Shown piece by piece: positions 17,571 through 25,948 of a stretch of 64,000 bases of DNA (its first letter is position 1; every line of letters begins with the position of its first letter). A model generated the notes under the pieces. The model saw only the letters and a list, made by a program, of their open reading frames with translations, was not told the DNA's origin and did no database searches. The DNA is taken from NCBI GenBank assembly GCA_951813065.1, contig CATOTH010000002.1:986294-1050293 (forward strand), given 5' to 3'. Made by a program: the position numbers and the translations under genes. The DNA comes from an uncultured Bryobacterales bacterium (GTDB lineage: Bacteria; Acidobacteriota; Terriglobia; Bryobacterales; UBA6623).

Positions 17571-18289
17571 TCGACTTCCCTCGTCCCTATCGGTCCCACC
17601 AACTTGAAGTACTGTCGCTCAAGTGATCCATCGACGGTTGTCGCCATCGCATTCCATACAAGCCTCCCATCCAGCATGACGACAAACTGCGTTGCAACGC
17701 TTTGTGCAAGGGCCAGGGAATGAGTGGTCAGCAGGATGGTCGTTCCACTCTCCGCAGCCTGTTGCAGCAAATCGCAGATCGTTTGCGATGTGACAGGATC
17801 AACGCCCTCGAACGGCTCGTCAAGAAACAAGACCTTGGGATTTGGCAAGAGGGCCATCGCCAGTGCTGTCTTTTTCCGCATCCCGTGCGAGCAAGCCGAG
17901 ATGAACTTACCACTCGCACGCTCCAGGTCCAGCGCGTCCAGAAGTTGCTCGTTTCGGCGGCGGGCGGTCTGTTTGTCCAGCCCGTGAACTGCAGCTGTCA
18001 GGGACAAGTGCTCGGCGACGGTGAGGCTGTCGAAGAGACCCAAGTCGTCTGGAACCACACCGATGCAGCGTCGTAATTGGGTGAGTTCGGTCCGCACGTC
18101 GTGGCCACCGACCTGTGCGTCCCCTCCGGTCAGAGGTAACAGACCTGTCAGGACCCTGATCGTTGTCGACTTGCCTGCACCGTTCGGACCCAGCAAAGAG
18201 CAGATTGCTCCGGGAGCAACCTCGAACGTGAGGTTGTTGACGGCTGTGAAATCTCCGAAAGTTCGCCGAACGGCGTGACACGAAATCAT
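17546..18289 (-). CDS. ABC transporter ATP-binding protein
   Basis: A 247-residue nucleotide-binding subunit of the ABC-2 export type. Walker A GPNGAGKSTT at about 34-43, Q-loop around VVPDDLGLFDSLT, a signature region SACSHGMRKKTALAMAL (SxGMRKK, the CcmA/NatA-like form with the usual SGGQ core altered to CSHGM), Walker B VLFLDEPFEGVD and H-loop LTTHS. It energises the membrane protein encoded by the overlapping downstream gene. It is divergent from glyQ, so the 250-base gap between them holds both promoters. Confidence 0.88.
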   Translation of the reverse strand: MISCHAVRRTFGDFTAVNNLTFEVAPGAICSLLGPNGAGKSTTIRVLTGLLPLTGGDAQVGGHDVRTELTQLRRCIGVVPDDLGLFDSLTVAEHLSLTAAVHGLDKQTARRRNEQLLDALDLERASGKFISACSHGMRKKTALAMALLPNPKVLFLDEPFEGVDPVTSQTICDLLQQAAESGTTILLTTHSLALAQSVATQFVVMLDGRLVWNAMATTVDGSLERQYFKLVGPIGTREVDWLGWQRS

Positions 18290-18540
18290 CGCGCCTCAGC
18301 TTATCAAGCCCGAATCCAGCACTTGTTGCTTCCATGAGGAATGAGCCATTTGCTCCGCATTGACTGCCATTCCGAGCGGCCAGAGCCGAGTCTGCCGGGC
18401 GTGTTCGCCGTCTTCGCGACTCGCCGATGACAGGCTCGGCCCATCCCGGTGGTAAGCTCAAAATGTTGGCGCGCAAAGGGCTCACAAGCGCGCCGCATTC
18501 CGAGAGACGGCTTCCTCTCAGGACGGCCTCCCAGACTCCC

Positions 18541-19443
18541 GTGCTGACGTTTCAAGACATCGTGATACGGCTCAAGAACTACTGGGCTCGCCAAGGCTGC
18601 ATTGTCCAAGAGCCGTTCGATTGCGAAGTCGGGGCTGGCACGATGTGCCCCGAAACGTTCCTGCGGGTGTTGGGCCCGGATCCCTACAGCGTGGTCTACG
18701 TGCAACCCAGCCGCCGCCCGGCCGACGGCCGCTATGGGGAGAATCCCAACCGCCTCTACAAGCACATGCAGTTGCAAGTGATCCTCAAACCCGCGCCGGA
18801 AGATGTCGTCGAGCTTTACCTGAGAAGCCTCGAGGAGATCGGGATCGACCTTTCCAGGCACGATTGCAAGCTGGAAGAAGACAACTGGGAGTCGCCCACG
18901 CTCGGAGCGTGGGGCGTCGGTTGGCAAGTCATGCTGGATGGGCTCGAGATCACGCAATTCACCTACTTCCAGCAGTGCGGCGGATTGGACCTAGAGGTTG
19001 TCCCCGCCGAGCTGACCTACGGCCTCGAACGCCTAGCTGCATTCATTCAGAACGTGGAGAGCGTCTACGACATCCAGTGGAACGATCGCTGGACATATGC
19101 TGACGTGCGGATGGCTGATGAAGAGCAGTATTCCACCTACAACTTCGAAGAGGCCGACGTCGATTTCGTGTGGCGGGAGTTCGAATTGCACGAGGCCGAA
19201 TGCCAGCGCCTCCTGGATGCCTATCGCGAACGCAGGGAAGGGATTGCGCGAAACCGCTTCCCGCTGCTTGCAGCCTTCGACCAGACGTTGAAGTGCTCGC
19301 ACCTCTTCAACACATTGCAAGCGCGTGGCGCGATCAGCGTCACCGAACGCGCCCAGGTCATCCAGCGCGTCCGTAACCTGGCGGTGGGTGTCGCCGATTC
19401 CTGGATTCACCAACAGGCTGGGATCGCGGAGGCGGCTCGATGA
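18541..19443 (+). CDS. glyQ: Glycyl-tRNA synthetase alpha subunit
   Basis: Catalytic subunit of the bacterial alpha2beta2 glycyl-tRNA synthetase (class II). Family landmarks: [76 protein letters not shown] and [16 protein letters not shown]. Start is uncertain: GTG at 18541 gives 300 residues and aligns with the usual N-terminus ([18 protein letters not shown]), while in-frame ATGs at 18463 and 18427 would add 26 to 38 residues without family similarity. The stop overlaps the glyS start (ATGA), so alpha and beta are translationally coupled. The separate-subunit form is the usual one in Gram-negative and many other bacteria. Confidence 0.95.
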   Translation: MLTFQDIVIRLKNYWARQGCIVQEPFDCEVGAGTMCPETFLRVLGPDPYSVVYVQPSRRPADGRYGENPNRLYKHMQLQVILKPAPEDVVELYLRSLEEIGIDLSRHDCKLEEDNWESPTLGAWGVGWQVMLDGLEITQFTYFQQCGGLDLEVVPAELTYGLERLAAFIQNVESVYDIQWNDRWTYADVRMADEEQYSTYNFEEADVDFVWREFELHEAECQRLLDAYRERREGIARNRFPLLAAFDQTLKCSHLFNTLQARGAISVTERAQVIQRVRNLAVGVADSWIHQQAGIAEAAR

Positions 19444-21515
19444 GCGACCTGCTCCTGGAAGTCGGAACCGAGGAGATCCCGGCTCGCTTGATCCCGGGAG
19501 CCAGGCGCGACCTGGAGCGGACCTTCCGCGACGCCCTGAAAGCGGCGGACATTCACGAAGGTGCGCGCGTGGCGGTCGAAGCGACGCCGCGACGCCTCGC
19601 CCTGATTGCCGAGAACTTGCCGGAGAGGCAGGCGGACCGGACCCTGACGTTTTCCGGTCCGACACGCCAGGTTGCCTTTGACGCCGACGGTAATCCGACC
19701 AGGGCGGCGCTCGGGTTCGCGCGAAAAGCCGGCGTGCCGGTTGAAGCGCTCGAGTTCGGGGCCGACGGCAAGCTGCGCGCTGATCGAACGATTTCGGGGC
19801 GGCCGACGGACGAGTTGCTGGCCGAGAGCCTGCCCGCCGTAGTGCTCGGGGTCCGTTTTCCGCGCAGCATGTACTGGACGGGGCGGAATGGGCCGAAGTT
19901 CATCCGGCCGATTCGCTGGCTTGTCGCCCTGCTCGACGGGGAGGCCATCCGCTTCGAGGTCGGCGGCGTGACTTCCGGCAACCTGACATGGGGGCACCGC
20001 CGGCTGAGTTCGGGGCCGCTCGCCGTTAGCGGGCCCGAAGACTACCGCATGGTGCTGCGCGACAACGCCGTGCTTCTCTCCGCCGAAGAGCGGGGGCGCA
20101 AGATCGAGACCGAATCGAAGGCGCTGCTCCCACCTGGCCACCGGATCAGGGCAAATGCCAGGTTGCTCGAGACGCTTGTCAACGAGACCGAGCTTCCCAC
20201 CGCCGTTCTCGGAACATTCGACCCGGACTACCTGTCCCTGCCGGAAGAAGTTCTCGAAACAGTGATGCTGGTGCATCAGAAATACTTCGTTGTCGAGAAC
20301 GATGCCGGCAAGATGACCAACAGCTTTGTGGCGGTCGCAAATACCCGCAGCGACGAGTCTGGCGAGATTCGCCGGGGTCACGAGCGGGTCCTACGCGCGC
20401 GATTCAATGACGCCCGCTTCTTCTGGCAGTTCGACCAGCGGACTTCGCTTGCCGAGCGCGTCGCGGAACTGAGAGACGTCACTTTCCAGGCTTCGATCGG
20501 GAGCTATTGGGACAAGACGCAGTCGAACCTGAAGGCCGCCGCGGACCTCTCCGAAAGCCTGGGACTCGACGACGGGACGGCAAGGGCGGCGATGCGAGCC
20601 GTGGAACTGGCGAAGTGTGATCTGACCACTGAGATGGTTGGGGAGTTCCCGGAGTTGCAAGGCAAGATCGGCGGCCTGTACGCGGCGGCCCAAAGCGAGT
20701 CCGGCGACGTGGCGGACGCGATTTACGACCACTACCTCCCAGTCGGTGCTTCCGGGCCGATCCCGCGCTCGGCGGCTGGCAGGGTCGCTTCCATGGCCGA
20801 CAAGCTATCCACGCTGGGCGGCATGTTCGGCCTGGGCTTGATTCCCACCGGGTCCAAGGATCCGCTGGCGCTGCGCAGGGCCGCTTTCGCGGTGATCCGA
20901 ATCGTCATCGAAGGTGGTCTCCCGCTCGATCTGGACCGCCTGGTCGAGGTTTCCGGCGCCCGGTCCCACGCAGATCAGCTGCGAGGTTTCCTGCTCGACC
21001 GGCTAAGGCACTGGCTGCAGGATTCGGGCGGGTTCTCGCAAGATGTCGTGCAGGCCGTTCTGGCCGCCTCCGACCGGGTTCCGGTCGATGCACTGGCCCG
21101 CGCAAAGGCCCTTGCCAACGTACGGGCGACCCCGGACTTCGAAGCTCTCGCGGTGAGCTTCAAGCGGATCCGGAACATCCTGGAGCACGCCGGAGGCGCC
21201 GGACGCGCCCATGGTGAGGAACCGGACACCGCGCTCCTGGATCCTGGCGCCGAAACCGGCCTCCACGAAGCCGTGGAGTGGGTCGCAGGGAAAGTTGCCG
21301 CCGCCAACGCGAACCGGGATTACACGACGTCGCTCCGGGAGATTGCAGAATTGCGCCCTGCATTGGATCGGTACTTCGACGACGTGCTCGTGATGGCTGA
21401 CGATGAAGCGGTGCGTCGCAACCGGCTTGCCTTTCTGGCGCGGCTGCTGGACAAGCTCTCCACGATCGCCGATTTCGCGGTGATCGCCCCGGAATCGGCT
21501 GGCAAGCGGCGCTAG
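19440..21515 (+). CDS. glyS: Glycyl-tRNA synthetase beta subunit
   Basis: 691 residues, the tRNA-recognising beta subunit that pairs with GlyQ. It begins [21 protein letters not shown], the conserved N-terminus, and shows the HD-like domain region ([38 protein letters not shown]), [12 protein letters not shown] and the C-terminal anticodon-binding helical region ([44 protein letters not shown]). The start overlaps the glyQ stop by four bases. Length is normal for the family and there are no frame breaks. Confidence 0.96.
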   Translation: MSDLLLEVGTEEIPARLIPGARRDLERTFRDALKAADIHEGARVAVEATPRRLALIAENLPERQADRTLTFSGPTRQVAFDADGNPTRAALGFARKAGVPVEALEFGADGKLRADRTISGRPTDELLAESLPAVVLGVRFPRSMYWTGRNGPKFIRPIRWLVALLDGEAIRFEVGGVTSGNLTWGHRRLSSGPLAVSGPEDYRMVLRDNAVLLSAEERGRKIETESKALLPPGHRIRANARLLETLVNETELPTAVLGTFDPDYLSLPEEVLETVMLVHQKYFVVENDAGKMTNSFVAVANTRSDESGEIRRGHERVLRARFNDARFFWQFDQRTSLAERVAELRDVTFQASIGSYWDKTQSNLKAAADLSESLGLDDGTARAAMRAVELAKCDLTTEMVGEFPELQGKIGGLYAAAQSESGDVADAIYDHYLPVGASGPIPRSAAGRVASMADKLSTLGGMFGLGLIPTGSKDPLALRRAAFAVIRIVIEGGLPLDLDRLVEVSGARSHADQLRGFLLDRLRHWLQDSGGFSQDVVQAVLAASDRVPVDALARAKALANVRATPDFEALAVSFKRIRNILEHAGGAGRAHGEEPDTALLDPGAETGLHEAVEWVAGKVAAANANRDYTTSLREIAELRPALDRYFDDVLVMADDEAVRRNRLAFLARLLDKLSTIADFAVIAPESAGKRR

Positions 21516-21764
21516 TGTCCAGAAGTCAGTCACATCAATTCCATTGTGGTGGCGAAGAAGTCACTTGCCGGCGGAGAACGGCCAGATCCTTTGCGGGTGT
21601 CGGGCCAGAGCAGGACAGTGATGGCTACTGACTGGCCTGTTCCGCAGGTTCAACCAGGCTGTAGTTGCCTCTCCTGGAAAGTGGACAAGGACTGTGGGTC
21701 GCAGTAGTTTGACCGCTTCATCCAGTCCGATACAGCGACTGATGCATGCTAGAATCCACGTGCA

Positions 21765-23096
21765 TTGGAGACCCTGCGGAACCTAAGTCCCGCCGATTTT
21801 TCTCGGAACCTGTCGCGGGGCGCCGAGGCACAACGGGTTCAACGGGCTTCCGCTCGGCTTGGCCGCAGAGGGTTCCTGCGGGGGCTAGGCGCGATACCGG
21901 TTGCCCGGCGAATTGTTCCGGCAGCGGCTGTGCCTGCACTCGCGCAGGATGAGCAGCGATTCCTTGCCGCGGTGGGTAAAGACCCGCGAATGCTCGTTCA
22001 CGACACCATAACAGGCGTCGTGGAGGCGCCGGTGCACTTGCTGCGGGAGCATCGCGTGACCCCCAAGGAGCGCATGTTCGTCCGGAACAACCAAGTGCTA
22101 CCTGGCGGGCTGACGCTAAGTCCCTATCCGTCCGCCAACTGGGATCTCGAATTGAGCGGGCTCGTAAGGCCGTCACGGAGAATCAGCTTTTCGGACTTGG
22201 CCCGGCTTGAGCAGACCGATACCGTTGCAGTGTTGCAATGCGCGGGCAACGGGCGGGCCTTCTATGCGCGAACCGTCATGGCCAAGGGAACGCAATGGCG
22301 GCGCGGCGGGATGGCCCAGGTCAGGTGGAAGGGGGTTCGCCTCAAGCAGTTGCTCGACTCGTTAGGCATGCTCGTCGGTACAGATGCTCGGTTTCTGACC
22401 GCCGAGGGGCGTGACCCAGCCGCTACGCCCGATGGCGACGACTTCGAGCAAAGCGTTCCGCTGGCAGACGTGCTGGAGACGGCCCTGCTCGCGACGCACA
22501 TGAACGGCGAGCCGATTCCAGCCATCCACGGTGGGCCGCTCCGGCTGGTGCTTCCCGGCTACTTCGGGTCGATGAACGTGAAATGGGTCAGCCGGCTGAG
22601 GTTTGAAGCGCACACGTCAATGAGTCGACACCACGCGCGGAGGTACCGAACGTTTCGGGAACGTATTGAGCCGGGCAGTCAGCCGGTAATCACTGAGGAA
22701 ACGACCAATCCCACTTGGCGGCAGAAGATCAAGAGCGTGATCTGGAGCCCGTTGGATGACGAGCAGCGCCTGCCCGGTCCGATCGCGGTTGGCGGTGTGG
22801 CCTGGAATGACGGCCGGACGGAAATCGTCGCCGTGGAGCTCTCTGTGGACGGCGGAATCAGTTGGCGGCGAGTGAATCTCGAGGCTCCCCTCAGCCCCTA
22901 TGGCTGGTACCCGTGGAACGTGACCCTATGGTACGGATGGAATCGCGATATCAACCGGGGCGACAAGATCGCAGAGTTCCGCGTGCGGGCGTTCGATGCC
23001 TTCGGACGGTCCCAGCCGGACGACGGATCCGTGCACTGGAATCCCTCCGGATACGAGTGGTTCGGTGTCGATAGCGTCACGATCGTGCTGCGCTAG
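21765..23096 (+). CDS. Sulfite oxidase-like molybdopterin enzyme with Tat signal
   Basis: 443 residues. A Tat leader (LGRRGFLRGLGAIPVARR, twin Arg) starts about residue 31, so the enzyme is exported folded with its cofactor. The oxidoreductase domain has SANWDLELSGLV, the putative Mo-ligand Cys in VAVLQCAGNGRAFY, MNGEPIPAIHGGPLRLVLPGYFG and NVKWVSRLRF; a C-terminal Mo-co dimerisation domain follows (GGVAWNDGRTEIVAVELSVDGGISWRRV). It may oxidise sulfite to sulfate in the periplasm. The start is a TTG at 21765 with no good ribosome-binding site; the true start may be a few codons away but must precede the twin Arg. A SorB-like cytochrome is not adjacent. Confidence 0.85.
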   Translation: METLRNLSPADFSRNLSRGAEAQRVQRASARLGRRGFLRGLGAIPVARRIVPAAAVPALAQDEQRFLAAVGKDPRMLVHDTITGVVEAPVHLLREHRVTPKERMFVRNNQVLPGGLTLSPYPSANWDLELSGLVRPSRRISFSDLARLEQTDTVAVLQCAGNGRAFYARTVMAKGTQWRRGGMAQVRWKGVRLKQLLDSLGMLVGTDARFLTAEGRDPAATPDGDDFEQSVPLADVLETALLATHMNGEPIPAIHGGPLRLVLPGYFGSMNVKWVSRLRFEAHTSMSRHHARRYRTFRERIEPGSQPVITEETTNPTWRQKIKSVIWSPLDDEQRLPGPIAVGGVAWNDGRTEIVAVELSVDGGISWRRVNLEAPLSPYGWYPWNVTLWYGWNRDINRGDKIAEFRVRAFDAFGRSQPDDGSVHWNPSGYEWFGVDSVTIVLR

Positions 23097-23301
23097 CGAA
23101 TCGATAGGCAGAGACCATCTCGTTTCCGTCTTGGAACCCGGACCCTGAGGGTTGCGGGTGCAGCCTCCACAATCCAGTCGACGATTCCGTCGGGCACGGA
23201 TCGGGAAGCGGTCGGGGGAGGCTCTGCTGACACGGGATCTGAATCAGCAGTTTCTGCTGGGCAGGGACATTGTGGAACCAAAAGACACTTCACGAGCCGG
23301 T

Positions 23302-24231
23302 CTATCGCAGGTCCGTCGCGGGAATGTACTGCCTGAGGAAGCGCGCGCTTTGGCGGAGCGAGAGCTTGCGGGCTTCGAGGGACCCTTCGTAGGCGCGATC
23401 CTCCACCTCCACGCAGACCGGCCCGTCGTATCCGGTGGAGGTGAGAACAGAGAAGAACTGGCCCCAGTCCACGTCGCCGAGCCCGGGCAGCTTGGGCGTG
23501 TGGAACTGCAGCGGATACGCCAGGATGCCGACATCGTCGAGCAGGTGGCGGTCGACCCGCACATCCTTGGCGTGGACATGGAAGATACGGTCGCGGAAAT
23601 CGCGCAACGGGGCGATAGCATCCATTTGCATCCACGTCGGGTGCGAGGGGTCGTAGTTCAGTCCGAATGAATGGCTCGGGATGTCCTCGAACATGCGCCG
23701 CCAGATTGCGGGGGAGCAGGCTAGGTTCTTGCCGCCCGGCCACTCGTCCCGCGTGAAGGTCATGGGACAGTTCTCGATGCCGACGCGGACGCCGCACTCC
23801 TCGGCGAAGGCTATCAAGGGCTTCCAGACTCTCAGGAAGTCCGGCCAGTTCTCGTCCACGCTGCGGTTCCAGTCGCGACCGACGAAGGTATTCATCGTTG
23901 AAAGCCCGAGCGCGCTGGTGGCGCGGATGACTCGGCGGATGTGGTCCTGGGCGACCTGTGATTCCGTATCGTCGGGTGCCAGCGGGTTCGGGTAGTACCC
24001 CAGCGCGCTGATCGCGATCTTGTGCCTCTCAAGCGACGCCCGGATCGTGTCGATACCTGTCTCGTCCAGCCCTGCGGCGTCGATGTGGGTAACGCCGGCG
24101 TAGCGGCGCTCGGCCTTGCCTGGAGGCCAGCACATCACCTCGATACAGTCGTAGCCCTCGCCCACTCCGATGCAGCAGATTTCGTCGAAGGACAACTCCG
24201 GGAGGATCGCGCTGACAAAGCCAAGTTGCAT
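23302..24231 (-). CDS. Sugar phosphate isomerase/epimerase (AP endonuclease-2 TIM barrel)
   Basis: 309 residues of the xylose-isomerase-like TIM-barrel superfamily. Metal-binding positions are visible: GIENCPM (Glu), [10 protein letters not shown] (Asp and His), RIFHVHAKD (His and Asp) and [12 protein letters not shown] (Glu). No signal peptide, so cytoplasmic. Enzymes of this type act on ketoses, inosose or hydroxypyruvate, and are often found with Gfo/Idh dehydrogenases, two of which occur elsewhere in this window. No clear operon partner is adjacent, so the substrate is open. Confidence 0.85.
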   Translation of the reverse strand: MQLGFVSAILPELSFDEICCIGVGEGYDCIEVMCWPPGKAERRYAGVTHIDAAGLDETGIDTIRASLERHKIAISALGYYPNPLAPDDTESQVAQDHIRRVIRATSALGLSTMNTFVGRDWNRSVDENWPDFLRVWKPLIAFAEECGVRVGIENCPMTFTRDEWPGGKNLACSPAIWRRMFEDIPSHSFGLNYDPSHPTWMQMDAIAPLRDFRDRIFHVHAKDVRVDRHLLDDVGILAYPLQFHTPKLPGLGDVDWGQFFSVLTSTGYDGPVCVEVEDRAYEGSLEARKLSLRQSARFLRQYIPATDLR

Positions 24232-24553
24232 GCCAATCCTAGGTTACTTGAATCGCCACCGGGCCTTGCCTAGCCGACCAGTTCGCCAGTCTCGATCCGT
24301 CCCGGTTCCCTTGCCTGCGAGGCGCAAGGTCGCGGAATCTTCCTTCTGGGCGAATCGCTCAGACTTCGCTGGTGGAATCCATTCAAATGCGGCCCGCCAG
24401 TGTCCGGGCAAGGCCACAGGCGGAACACCCATGGCTGGTGCCTTCCAGTTCGCCAATGGGTTTCTGACGGCCAAGAGCGGCGCCGGCCGGGCTGGACCGA
24501 AAGCGGTCGCTAACGGCGGGGTGTTCAACATGCCCGACGGTCAGTCAGTGCGG
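24232..24553. other. Intergenic stretch upstream of the isomerase gene
   Basis: Separates the isomerase start from the end of the EEP-family gene. Open frames on both strands cross it (for example minus 24244-24531) but none has a ribosome-binding site or a recognisable product. No RNA gene or terminator was recognised. Confidence 0.4.
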
Positions 24554-25408
24554 TCAACGCTCGCCGCGGCCCTTCACCTCGATCATCAGGCGGCAGTGAT
24601 CGCTTGATCCCCACTCGTCAATCTCGTTCATCGCTCGCACGGACACTGCCTCGTGGAACCCGCGCGACGCGAACGCGTAGTCCAACTGATTCTTCGCGCC
24701 TTCCGGCCCGCCCCGATGATAGTACGTCGGCACGTTCTTCGTGCCCGGCGGTACGTCGTCCATCGCTGTCTTCGAGCACCGACCGTGCGGCGCCTGCGGA
24801 CCCAGGAACTCCAGCCCGAGCGCCTGCATCCGATCCCACACCGTGCGTTCCCGTTCCGGTAGCGACAACCTCGAACCGATCGCCCCATAGAACATGTTCA
24901 GATCACCCGCTGCGAGGATCCTGTGCTTCGTGGGGTCGTAGTGGCCTATGAACGCGGACAGGTCGGAAAGGATCCGATGTGCGGATGCATCCGAGTAGAT
25001 CCACCCGCTGCTCTTGGTGGATGGATGAGCACTCATCCAGCTGGCGTACATCGAGACTGCCACAAAAGCCTCGTCCTCGTTGCCGTGCGGGATCACCCTC
25101 GCGGCGGCGATGGTGCCGATGCCACTGACGCCAATCTCATCCTTTCCGAAATCACCGGTCGGGGGCACCTGGCGGTAGGGCTCGACGGTGATTCGATCGG
25201 ACAGCTTCACGACCAGCGGCCAGCGATCGTACAGTTGCCGGTTCCAGAACACCCTGTCCACGTACTCGACTTTGTCCACCAAGCCTCCTGGTGGGCTTCC
25301 CGCTTCCTGCAGTAGCGCCAGATCCGCGTCACATTTGCGGGCCATCTGCACCAGTTCACGCCACGGTTCGCTGCGCTTGCCGATGTTCCAGCTCACCACC
25401 CTGATCAT
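24554..25408 (-). CDS. Endonuclease/exonuclease/phosphatase (EEP) family protein
   Basis: 284 residues. EEP landmarks: MIRVVSWNIGKRS (first Asn), ADLALLQEAG (metal Glu), RILAAGDLNMFYG (Asp/Asn), KNQLDYAFASRGF and WGSSDHCRLMIEV (catalytic Asp-His). Such enzymes hydrolyse phosphodiesters in DNA, phospholipids or nucleotides. The start at 25408 is fixed by GGAGAGG seven bases upstream on the minus strand. No signal peptide, so probably cytoplasmic. The substrate is not evident from the sequence or from the neighbours, ppdK and a sugar isomerase. Confidence 0.82.
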   Translation of the reverse strand: MIRVVSWNIGKRSEPWRELVQMARKCDADLALLQEAGSPPGGLVDKVEYVDRVFWNRQLYDRWPLVVKLSDRITVEPYRQVPPTGDFGKDEIGVSGIGTIAAARVIPHGNEDEAFVAVSMYASWMSAHPSTKSSGWIYSDASAHRILSDLSAFIGHYDPTKHRILAAGDLNMFYGAIGSRLSLPERERTVWDRMQALGLEFLGPQAPHGRCSKTAMDDVPPGTKNVPTYYHRGGPEGAKNQLDYAFASRGFHEAVSVRAMNEIDEWGSSDHCRLMIEVKGRGER

Positions 25409-25948
25409 CCGACAACCTCTCCATTCGCGATCTCTCCGCGTGGCCTCCGGCCACGTCTTCCAAGCGTCGATGCCGACCGCCACCCCGGTTTCCGACTCGT
25501 CAAGCCGCAAGAACGCAGATCCTCCGCTGTTGGTGCCTCCGGACGCACCATTGCGGTCGTCAAGTGCGCGGACGCTACTGACGAGGCCCCGCCAACAGGG
25601 CTCCTCGTCAGCCCGGCCGAGCCGGAGACCAGAGCCTCGACGGCACCGATGAGACCCAGCGGCAGAGTGGGGCGAGTCAGGCGCGCAGTGTACCACCTTG
25701 CCCGGAAACAGGTGAGAGCGTTGCCGAGCCCGGGCGTAGTGGCAATGGCCGCAGGTGGGTGCGTGGGCGACTTAGTGCAGGTCTGAGCTAGAATGGACAA
25801 TTCCGCTCCGGAACTCGCGGAGGCGCGGCATCGTCCGCGCGAGTCCGCACCGCTCCCCACTTCGGCAACCCTAGGCCAGCGCTCCGCAGGCGCTGCGATT
25901 CCAACGAGCGATCCGGCAGGCGTTTCAGGACAGAGAGAAGACAAGACG
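25409..25948. other. Intergenic region with divergent promoters (EEP gene / ppdK)
   Basis: 540 bases between two divergently read genes. TAGAAT at 25789-25794 is a plausible -10 box for ppdK, about 155 bases before its start. Open frames reach into the region from ppdK (in frame from 25793) and on the minus strand but are not family-like. No riboswitch or RNA gene was recognised. Confidence 0.35.

Noticed and set aside
21516..21764. Possible tRNA or riboswitch in the gap after glyS
   Set aside because: GGTTCAACC resembles a T-arm fragment, but no acceptor stem or other arms can be drawn around it.
24244..24531. Minus-strand open frame of 95 codons between the isomerase and EEP genes
   Set aside because: No ribosome-binding site, odd composition and no family resemblance; kept only as a note in the intergenic entry.
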